From positions 1-17,556 of the forward strand of contig RXOD01004874.1 in assembly GCA_005223375.1 (NCBI GenBank): a DNA stretch of 17,556 nt. The letters are read 5' to 3'. The translations under genes were made by a program, and so were the position numbers. Source of the stretch: Amoebophrya sp. AT5.2 (lineage: Eukaryota > Sar > Dinophyceae > Syndiniales > Amoebophryaceae). The notes under the pieces were generated by a model, which was not told the DNA's origin, ran no database searches, and saw only the letters and a program-made list of their open reading frames with translations. Of the stretch, positions 1 to 6,931 are shown in pieces; within the stretch, counting starts at the first letter, position 1, and each line of letters opens with the position of its first letter.

Positions 1-1361
1 TTTTGCATTTCGTGCGTTCATAAGGAGGTAAGCATACAATTACAACGTCAGTGAATAAAAGCTCGGTTGGTTCGGGGAAAACAAACAGTTCGTTGTGTGA
101 CCAATGAATTTAACAGCTGTGCTGGCTGTCAAACTGTAAACTACTGAAGTACTATAGAAATAAACTCAAGTCGTAGGTAAAAGTTAAAGTTGATGAAAAA
201 CGTTTCAGAGGCGCAGGGTGGAGGAAGAGCGTCTATTTCATTCGGATGGAAGACAGCACGAACAAGCTTCTCCTGGTGGGTGGCTTTTTCAGTATCGTCG
301 AGACTCACACACGCGACTGACACACATTCAGAAAGCAGAAATAGCCAAAGCCAGTACACAACGACCAGGAACAGGAGGACGATTCTCACTTTAGAAGATG
401 CGGATGCTGATCCGGAACCTGATCGCGATTCATGATGTTCATCAACATTGCACATTAACTGCACTGTCCATCACTGTGATCAACGGAGTAGACCCAGATG
501 CAAGACACGTCGATGCCGTGGAGGTCGCGCTGCAAGAAGTCTTCGCATCCCAGTATCCATTGGGAAGAGGTTCGCCGCATGCACCACCTCCGTCTTGGTC
601 TTCCTGGTGCTCTGTTGATTCTGGCGTGCCTCGCTTGATCATGATGAAAAACTTGCTCTCTCGATCCAATCTCGTAGTGGTAGCTGTAGTCGTAGAAGTG
701 AAAGTGATACCAGTGCTAGTACTAGAGTAGAAGAAGTTGTAGCACTAGCTCTAGCACCAGAGGTTCAAATTTACAAAAAGACGCGCGGCCGGCTCTGGTG
801 TCGGTGCTGGCCTGCGCCCGTCGTCTGATCTGTCTTGGTCTTGAAATGGAGACGCTATCGCTATGTATAGAAAGATGTTTAGGGATGAGAAGTCACAGGA
901 TCATGACAAGTAGATACGCAGTTTAAGCTCTGCAGGCTCGGGTTTCCGATGTTGATTCGTATGAACAATAGGCACGCGCATGGTTGGACGTGCAGGGAGA
1001 GGGACCGCGATAGATACGAAGGAGCTAGTTGTTTTCCGATGAGAAAGTAGAAAAAGACTGAGTAGTTGCAGAATTTGAATGCCGGCAACATGCAGCCAGC
1101 CCGGTGCGAATTCTTCTTTTATTCCCTACGAGCTTGATGAACTCACCTCTGCAGTTTCGTTTTTGCCGCAGCTATGATCAAATCGCGACGATCGTTTTTT
1201 GTCTGTGCTAGCGATCCCATCGCACAACCTCTCAAAGTTCCAACGAAATAACCCAAATTTCTTTCACAAGTTCTTGAATACGTAGGCAGGTATGTACATA
1301 CCGCTCGCCGGACTGTTTCGCCTCGCGTGGCTTCTTCTGTCATCAACGCTCGATAGGTTTT
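1..1361. other. Spacer downstream of the E2-ART-RING-DTC gene
   Basis: This stretch follows the TGA stop of the large minus-strand gene and runs to the window edge. Neither strand has a long frame with recognisable domain content. Short frames on the plus strand have no family features and oppose the direction of every supported gene. The only frame I would keep is the minus-strand one with a hydrophobic segment at 141-455, listed separately. No tRNA, rRNA or repeat array was recognised. The DNA is less GC-rich than the neighbouring coding sequence. Confidence 0.6.
141..455 (-). CDS. Possible first exon or small membrane-anchored protein
   Basis: I do not recognise this frame. It starts at an ATG (453-455), has about 25 polar, Ser-rich residues, then a strong hydrophobic run (VRIVLLFLVVVYWLWLFLL) followed by a Cys/Val-rich stretch. 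This would suit a signal peptide or signal anchor. After that comes a short soluble tail and a stop near 141. It shares the orientation of all other genes here and lies about 0.9 kb beyond the end of the preceding one, close to the usual spacing in this window. It could therefore be the 5' exon of a gene that continues left of position 1. No convincing splice donor was found, and a chance frame is quite possible. Confidence 0.25.
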   Translation of the reverse strand: MCNVDEHHESRSGSGSASASSKVRIVLLFLVVVYWLWLFLLSECVSVACVSLDDTEKATHQEKLVRAVFHPNEIDALPPPCASETFFINFNFYLRLEFISIVLQ

Positions 1362-4328
1362 TCAGGCAAACTCGAACAGCAGGACGATTCCCGACTGCCC
1401 CGGCCCCACGCCGAAGTTTGTGTTCCGCCCCTGCGGGTCCCCACTGAGCAGGATCTGACCGCCTATGTCGTCTTCCTGGGCCAGCGCCACCTCCAGTTCC
1501 CCGCGCACGAGGACCGCGCCCGACGCCGCAAACGTGGCCCCCGCCAGCAGGGCCTCGTATGCTGCCTGCAGAACCACCCTTCGCCGTAGCCGCAAAAACC
1601 CAAAGTCCACCTCCGCCGTCACGAAGTTCGCGTTGCCCGGAGAGATCCTGTCCAGGCACGGGAACGCCGGCAGCTTCACGCTCGCGCGCCCGTGCTGCTG
1701 CGCGGCCAGGGAAACCGCAGTGCTCTCGTCCACGAAGGAGTCGTCGATGCCCACTAGCCGGACGCCGGACACGCGCACGGACTGCGCAAACAGGGAGGTT
1801 GGGGGAGCCGCAACTGGTTGAGCTTGGGGTTGCGCGCCGCCGAAAGCTGGCGCTGGGAGAGGCGCGGCCACGGATGGAATTCCGGCAAGGGGTCGCGACG
1901 ACGAGGAGGAGGAGGAGAGACCCGCACCAGAGGAAGACGAGCCGCCCCCGCTGCTGCTGCTAGCTCCGGGTAGCACGGACGGCACCGCGCTCGCAAGGAC
2001 GAGGGGTGCAGAAGCAGATTGCTGGTTTGCCGCGCTACTGCTTCTTGAAGATGGCACTTCCTTGTTCGACTTCTTCGTCTTTTTTGCGCCCGGCATGCCG
2101 CTGCTGCGTGTGTTGCTGGGGCGCTTCGGCGACTTTGCAGAGAATGTGGTGCTGCCTTGCTCGGCCCCCAAGACGTCGGCTAACGAGTCCTGATTCTGTT
2201 GACCTGACACCACGACGAGCAGCCGGCGGCTGCTCCGCGTCGGGAGGTCCTTCATGCCGATTTTGCTGTCTTTCAGGGTCGCCAGACAGCGCTCGAAATA
2301 GGTATCGTCGGGGTAGCCATGATGCTGCTGCCCGCCGTGGTCCCGCGTCTTCAGGTGCACGTTGAAGGTGGGGCCCAGCTGTCCCCCGGTCATGCGCGTG
2401 CCGAAGCCGAACATGACGCGGCGCCGGAACGCCACCTTGAACAGCTCGAGCAGAACCACGCCCCAGTAGTTGTCCGGCAGCATTCCCGTCTCCGTGCGCG
2501 CGGCGTAGCGTTGCCCGCTGCTTTGGTCGTGGCCGCTGGGGAAGCTGAACGTCACGAAGATGGTGCCGGTGGAGCTCCCTTCCTCGCCGGGCAGCGAGGC
2601 CCCGCGGGTGAGCGACCACGCCATCGTCCCCTTCCGCGGTTGCTGTCCGGTGACCACGCCACACGCGCAGTTGCACATCGGACAAGACCGCTTCTCCTCA
2701 AACCACCGCAGGAGGCATTCACGATGGAACTCGTGCCCGCACCCCTTCAACCGGAACAGGTCTTCGCCCTTCTCCATGTCGCAGTGGCAAATCGCGCAGG
2801 TCGCGCTTCCTGTCCCATCGCCATCGCCGCCGGCAGTTGTCGACGGCTCGCTCACACGATCGCCAATCTCGTGCTCGATTGGACCGCCCTCGCCCTCCAG
2901 CTCTTGCGGCAGGGAGATGGAGCCGGAGGTCTGCTTCCACACCGCATCCAGTCCTATGCCGTACGATAGCGATTGCGACCTCCACGGCGAGGCTGCCGAG
3001 TGGCTGGCGTAGTTGGCACCGAAGTAGCTGGAAACGCCTCCGTAGCCATAACCGCCCCGCGAAGAAGTAGGCGCCGCCGTCTCGAACAGCGGTCGCGCCT
3101 TGAATTCTGACTCTTTGTGGATGCGAGGACTCGCTTTCCCGCCAACGCCCTTGCCCCCCTGGGAGTCGGTGGCCGCGGACGCCTGTCCCGTGGGGTCTTG
3201 CGCGCTTGAGCTTGTTTCCGCCGGCGTCGCGGTATTCAAATCCTCTTTCCATTCGCCGCCCCCCAGGCTCTCGAGCGTTTTGCCCGCGAGGAGTACCTTG
3301 CGCACCGTGCTGCCCATTCGTTCGAAGCGGTGCAAGTGCTCCAGCACGTAAAAGACGCTGTCCGAAAAGCGGCAGCACGACCCCGACGCTCCCTGTTGCA
3401 GCTCCGCCACGGTTTCGACCGCAATCGCCTGCGGCCGTGCGCTCGGGTCCAGCTGCAACACCTCCAGCGCCAAGAGGTCGCACCAGTCGGGCCGCGCGCC
3501 GGGCAGCAGCGCCGGCTCCAGAAAGCAATCCCAGACGTCTCCCTCGTTTGTCTTCGCGCGCGAGTAAGACGCGCCGGGGGCGAACTGTCCGTACCGCGGG
3601 CCGTTTTTCCGCGACGCCGCGTCCGAATTCTTTCCGTCGCCGGGCAGCTGCCCCGCGGCACTCCGGGGGGCGATCAAATACTGGTCCAGGAAGTCCTCCT
3701 TCGCGGTAAACTTTTCCGGGAACGCCTTCAGACTTTTGCCTCCCGCCAGACGTCCGCCGAGGGCGGAGACCAGCGCCTGCACGCCCCGAGTCGCCCACGA
3801 CGCCGCGAGCGCTCCCTGAGCTGCACCAGGGCTCTCCAGCACGACCTCGAGGTCCTCCTCGCCCCCGGTCGGGATTGTGAAGCCGCGCTGTCTCTTCAGG
3901 TCCGGCCGTTCCCGTCCGTAGCGATACACGGAATCCCGTACGCGCCGGGAGTACTCCTCACGGTTGCTGCGGTAGAGCTCCGCGGCGTCGTAGTTCTGCT
4001 CGCACGAAGCGAACATGTGAAACGGGGCGACGACGCAGTTGTCCGGCGTCAGCGGCAGCGCCGTGGCGCCCGCATTACCATTACCTTTACCTGAACCCCC
4101 CGCATTAAATACAACAGGCTGAAAAGACCGGGAAGTGCTGCTGGTACTAGTAGAGGCTCCTGCACCACTAGCTGCTCCGGTTCCGTTTTTCAAAATGAGC
4201 CAGATGTCTCGAGGCGCAATTGCTTTCCTCGCGGCGTTGAAATTGGCAGCGATAAGCTTCGCGACATCGAGCTCCACCACGAAATCTGCAAATCCTTGCC
4301 GGCTACCACCATAATTGTTCATCAACAC
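1362..4328 (-). CDS. Exon 3: end of ART, UBC C-terminal helices, RING-H2 and Deltex C-terminal domain
   Basis: This is 988 codons, open to a TGA at 1362-1364. The RING-H2 finger (nt 2798-2673) has all eight ligands in C-x2-C-x15-C-x-H-x2-H-x2-C-x10-C-x2-C spacing, starting CAICHC. It runs directly into a DTC domain (to ~2253) with the hallmarks CPMCNCACGVVTGQQP, TFSFPSG, LPDN, FGFGTRMTGG, VHLKTR and HHGYPDD. Deltex ligases use the RING to recruit E2~ubiquitin and the DTC to bind ADP-ribose/NAD+. The exon opens with VLMNNYGG and FVVELDV, which fit the second half of the ART. At ~4037-3910 the motif YDAAELYRSNREEYSRRVRD matches the last helices of a UBC fold. A ~145-residue C-terminal region after a Ser-rich linker is unrecognised. 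A frame from 4382 is also open, so a separate E3 gene is the alternative. RING-DTC is near certain; the N-terminal assignments are less so. Confidence 0.88.
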   Translation of the reverse strand: MLMNNYGGSRQGFADFVVELDVAKLIAANFNAARKAIAPRDIWLILKNGTGAASGAGASTSTSSTSRSFQPVVFNAGGSGKGNGNAGATALPLTPDNCVVAPFHMFASCEQNYDAAELYRSNREEYSRRVRDSVYRYGRERPDLKRQRGFTIPTGGEEDLEVVLESPGAAQGALAASWATRGVQALVSALGGRLAGGKSLKAFPEKFTAKEDFLDQYLIAPRSAAGQLPGDGKNSDAASRKNGPRYGQFAPGASYSRAKTNEGDVWDCFLEPALLPGARPDWCDLLALEVLQLDPSARPQAIAVETVAELQQGASGSCCRFSDSVFYVLEHLHRFERMGSTVRKVLLAGKTLESLGGGEWKEDLNTATPAETSSSAQDPTGQASAATDSQGGKGVGGKASPRIHKESEFKARPLFETAAPTSSRGGYGYGGVSSYFGANYASHSAASPWRSQSLSYGIGLDAVWKQTSGSISLPQELEGEGGPIEHEIGDRVSEPSTTAGGDGDGTGSATCAICHCDMEKGEDLFRLKGCGHEFHRECLLRWFEEKRSCPMCNCACGVVTGQQPRKGTMAWSLTRGASLPGEEGSSTGTIFVTFSFPSGHDQSSGQRYAARTETGMLPDNYWGVVLLELFKVAFRRRVMFGFGTRMTGGQLGPTFNVHLKTRDHGGQQHHGYPDDTYFERCLATLKDSKIGMKDLPTRSSRRLLVVVSGQQNQDSLADVLGAEQGSTTFSAKSPKRPSNTRSSGMPGAKKTKKSNKEVPSSRSSSAANQQSASAPLVLASAVPSVLPGASSSSGGGSSSSGAGLSSSSSSSRPLAGIPSVAAPLPAPAFGGAQPQAQPVAAPPTSLFAQSVRVSGVRLVGIDDSFVDESTAVSLAAQQHGRASVKLPAFPCLDRISPGNANFVTAEVDFGFLRLRRRVVLQAAYEALLAGATFAASGAVLVRGELEVALAQEDDIGGQILLSGDPQGRNTNFGVGPGQSGIVLLFEFA

Positions 4329-4530
4329 CTGTTTGTTTTCAGAAAATCTGTACTCATCGACCCAGCATCTCTCCTCGCCCAAAGAACCTTCAACGAAGGC
4401 ACTAGCACAAGCTGAGCGGTGCCCTGAAAGTGAAAGTGAAACTACGTACCAGCTTCTTTCTAGAATCTCGCTCTACTTCTTATACAATCACAACATTATT
4501 TAACTACTTTCATATTCATCATTAGATCAC
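4329..4530 (-). other. Intron 2 of the fusion gene (GT-AG, phase 0)
   Basis: The donor is GAGCAG|GTGATC and the acceptor AAACAG|GTGTTG, so the hexamer CAGGTG occurs at both ends. Splicing here gives ...ATKEQ|VLMNNYGG... in frame and restores a continuous ART-like fold. A second acceptor with a better pyrimidine tract (TTTCACTTTCACTTTCAG) lies inside, ending at 4424. Using it shifts the frame and meets a stop after about 33 codons. Reading through without splicing stops after two codons. Choice between the acceptors is by protein continuity only. Confidence 0.6.
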
Positions 4531-4744
4531 CTGCTCCTTAGTCGCGTGTCCCGGGTGGCACGCGGTCGCATAGATGCCAGGACCATACGCTCCGCTTGCG
4601 GACGCGTTGAGGATCATGGCGCTTTTTATCTTCTTGGCAGTGTCCGCGCGCGTGTAGTGGTACAACTTTCTGGGCAGTCCCGTGCTCGGGTCAGTCGGGT
4701 TCATGTCCTGGATCTGCTTCGCAGTCAAAAATGTCTGGTCACCC
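4531..4744 (-). CDS. Exon 2: N-terminal half of a HYD1-like ADP-ribosyltransferase domain
   Basis: This 71-codon exon is too short to be a gene on its own. It encodes LPRKLYHYTRADTAKKI, about 25 residues later GAYGPGIYAT, then HPG. That pattern (His-Tyr-Thr on the first strand, then Gly-Pro-Gly-Ile-Tyr on the second) is the NAD-binding core of ARTs of the HYD1 type, with candidate residues H376 and Y405 in the fused protein. The third motif, an acidic residue in FVVELDV (E437 or D439), comes from exon 3. ARTs of this class transfer ADP-ribose from NAD+ to a target. The exon is flanked by an acceptor with a clear pyrimidine tract (TTTATTTTTGCAG) and a GT donor. It sits where the UBC fold of exon 1 breaks off. 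ART assignment is by motif reading, not a profile search; a distant PARP-like variant is an alternative. Confidence 0.7.
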
Positions 4745-5010
4745 CTGCAAAAATAAATCGGTTCCTATTGGTGCGAGGTGGATCTTCAACGTCATTCACA
4801 GTCGTTCTTTAGCTCCACACTGGGTCGGTCATTGCCGTTCATTCTCTGAACTCAACGAACAAGAATGAATCAATCTAGATGACGAGGCAGCTGAGCGGTT
4901 TACAACCATTACCACTTCTATGTATTTTTCGCCGCGAGGGCTCGGGCTGTAGACTACTAACTCGACCTGTTGCAAATGAAAGAAATGACATCGAATAGAA
5001 ATCAATGTAC
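4745..5010 (-). other. Intron 1 of the fusion gene (GT-AG, phase 2)
   Basis: The donor is GGGGGCG|GTACAT and the acceptor TTTATTTTTGCAG|GGGTGA. Joining them makes CG+G=Arg and continues GDQTFLTAK in the ART frame. A 5-base repeat AGGGG near both ends allows an equivalent in-frame but non-canonical join a few bases earlier. If unspliced, the E2 frame ends at 4875 with a tail that has no family features, as expected for intron sequence. Confidence 0.62.
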
Positions 5011-6050
5011 CGCCCCCTCTTGTCGGCGCCCGGGTCTCTACCACTACCGTCGTTCCCGTCTTCGAACGACAGATTCTCCTTCGGATCCGAGAGTAGTGAG
5101 CGCATTGTTTGTAGGACCGTCTCGCACGAGAACGTTGGGCTCCACATCTCCTCCAGGATCGCCTCGCAGATTCGTCCGTCGGGCCCCACGTTCGGGTGGA
5201 AGATCGGGTGCGCGAACCTCGCTTTGAAGGGCCTCAGCGGGTAGTCGCTCGGGGCGGTGAGGACCACCTCGAACACCCCGCGCTCCCAGGGCGTGGTGAT
5301 CGGGCCCTGAATGAAGCCCACGACATCGTAGGAGGCCTCGCCCGGCTGCAAATTGCAGAACTGCTCCCTGTCGATAAAGACGCCGTCCGCCTCGAGCGTC
5401 ACGGGAAGCTTGCCCAGCTTCACGCCCTCCTTCTTCAGCCGCGTGTGCGCCATGTTGAGCGCTTCGGGCGAGCTGGGGAACGAGGAGGATACGACTGCTG
5501 GTAAAGGACGAGACGAAGGTACGGCTGGGTTGTACAATGAACTGGCCTGCCCAAATCCTCCTGTGCGGCCTAGGGAAGGGCTGGGGTGATGCTGAAGATG
5601 CAAAGGTGCCCCGCCCAAGCTGCCTGGACTGGAGCCTGTAGAGCCACCAGACTGTGCCTGTGGTGCCGCAGTGGAGGACGCTGAGGATGGTGATGCCAAC
5701 AAGTGGTGCGAAGAGTTGTTGCTAACGTAGTGGTGCGCAGAACCGGTCGTAGCGGAACCGCTCGCGGACCCGGTCGCTGCCGCTGAAACTGAATAGCCCC
5801 AAGTGATGGGGGTGTTTGTGCTATACTTATGTGCGCGACTTTTGCGCGACTTGTAGAGTTGTGAGTAATTAGGATGTGCGCGACTTGTGCGTCGGCTCCC
5901 GGACGGACCGTTTCCCCTCGCCGGAGATCCGACCTGCGCACATTGACTGTCACTCGTGCTTTCGTCGTCCGAGTTGTTTGTACCAACTGCTGCTATTCGA
6001 CTGCTGTTGCCAGCAGGCTGCTTCTGCGAGTGCACACCTTTCCGCGGCAT
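5011..6050 (-). CDS. Exon 1: ubiquitin-conjugating enzyme (E2, UBC) domain
   Basis: This encodes about 346 residues from the ATG at 6048-6050. The first ~199 are low complexity (Ser, Ala, Gly, His). From M200 follows a UBC fold: LKKEGVKLGKLP helix 1, GPITTPWERGVFEVVL, the YPLRPFKARF strand, the HPN motif (285-287), active-site C295 in GRICEAIL, MWSP (302-305) and VLQTMRSLLSDP. E2s carry ubiquitin as a thioester on this Cys and hand it to a target with a RING ligase. The usual last helices are missing from this exon but recur in exon 3. The next in-frame ATG after 6048 is M200 (5451-5453), right at the fold, so a short form starting there is possible. A TACTAAC sequence and a pyrimidine-rich run lie just upstream of the first ATG, so an upstream exon or trans-splice site cannot be excluded. 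The E2 identity is very secure. Confidence 0.9.
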
Positions 6051-6931
6051 TTGATTTTGAGGCAACGGTAAAAATAAAACGGCCAGTGACGACCAGAGAC
6101 AGAGTCACGATGAAGAAGATAAGTTAGTATTATTCAACTCGAGAGTAAGCGACGTACGAGATTCATCGAAGCAAGTAAGCTCATGTTCATCGATCGAAGC
6201 ATCCTCCTCCTGTGTCCGCAAGTCGATCCATCAACGGGCTTTATTTTTCATCTCGAAACTTCGTATAGTCGAAAAACTGACTGGCTGGAGCTCTCGATCA
6301 GCACGAAAGAGCGCGCTGTTTGGCGCTCGATTTCTGAAGTGGTTCATCACCCTGAGCCTGAACGCGAACCACCTAAGTATTCGGAGAGAAGATTCTGATT
6401 CTCAACAACAAGCCGAAGGATGCTGTTGATCATGATCACGTTCCGTTCACGTTTCACCTCGGCGGGTTTGATGATGTTGAACTTCTGTTGATCAACTTCA
6501 ACAAGAACATCCACGTATGAAATATCATTTGATGTTTGATTTCTCCATCTCCTCAAAACCATCAACTTCAGCACCAATGCCTAGGCACTGGTTACAACAT
6601 CACGGCGACGAGACACAAAAATCTTTTTCTGGCAGGTCGCCGTGGTGTTGCAGGCAGGCCGCCGCACTCTCTCCTGCGAGTTCGCATAGTAATGGTGCTC
6701 GTCTCTTCCCTGTTTTCATGATGAATCAATCTGTATCTAATCAACCTCAACAAAAGCACTGTCGTGATCATTATTTCGCTTTCTCCTTAATATGCGCTGA
6801 TGAACCAAAACATGAATATGGAGGATCATGCCGGATTGAAGTGCTCCTTCTGGTAGTTCCCTGTGTATTCTCTTTTACTGCATCTGACATCATTATCTAC
6901 AAACTACGTCCAAGCCCCCTCAAACGACGAG
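6051..6931. other. Spacer between the hydrolase gene and the E2-fusion gene
   Basis: It should hold the 3' UTR of the hydrolase and the 5' region of the E2-fusion gene, both on the minus strand. It is richer in A/T than the flanking genes. I see no gene with family features. A 76-codon minus-strand frame at 6347-6577 has no recognisable motif. A perfect 12-base palindrome (TGATCATGATCA, 6427-6438) and a 10-base one (GTTGATCAAC) nearby are visible. TACTAAC on the minus strand (6123-6129), followed by pyrimidines, resembles a branch point shortly before the first E2 ATG. Confidence 0.55.

Larger units (their letters stand above)
1362..6050 (-). other. Gene model: E2 (UBC)-ART-RING-Deltex C-terminal fusion, three exons
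   Basis: Proposed single gene: exon 1 6050-5011, exon 2 4744-4531, exon 3 4328-1362, about 1,406 residues. Both introns obey GT-AG and keep frame (phase 2, then phase 0). Predicted order by residue: disordered 1-199; UBC first part ~200-330; HYD1-like ART ~370-465; Ser/Gly linker ~466-515; UBC last helices ~516-557; unrecognised ~560-780; Gly/Ser/Tyr-rich ~780-925; RING-H2 929-970; DTC ~971-1110; disordered ~1111-1260; C-terminal region ~1262-1406. No stop-bounded gap, ATG or separate start is seen between the exons. The UBC fold begun in exon 1 ends only in exon 3, the strongest argument for one transcript. The alternative is two adjacent genes: an E2 ending near 4875 and an E3 starting near 4382. 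I favour one gene, without transcript evidence. Confidence 0.68.

Noticed and set aside
398..730. 110-codon plus-strand frame
   Set aside because: Opposite to all supported genes; the end is simple-sequence Val/Val repeats from GTAGTGG-like DNA.
1465..3709. Several long plus-strand and other-frame open stretches across exon 3
   Set aside because: They are Arg/Pro/Ala-rich antisense or shifted readings of the GC-rich RING-DTC exon with no domain content.
4329..4424. Segment between the two acceptors read as coding (...ERCWVDEYRFSENKQ)
   Set aside because: From the 4424 acceptor this frame is out of phase with the exon 2 donor, and the sequence would interrupt the ART between KEQ and VLMNNYGG.
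4875..5010. Continuation of the E2 frame to a stop at 4875, giving a stand-alone E2
   Set aside because: The tail after the GT donor has no UBC character, the last UBC helices are absent from it, and a GT-AG intron in the right phase explains it. It stays the main alternative.
6427..6438. Perfect palindrome TGATCATGATCA and nearby GTTGATCAAC
   Set aside because: Short, made of the common GATC/TCATGA words that also recur elsewhere in the spacers, with no partner element; no transposon ends found.
6347..6577. 76-codon minus-strand frame in the spacer
   Set aside because: No motif, no clear splice link to either neighbour, and A/T-rich composition like the surrounding spacer.
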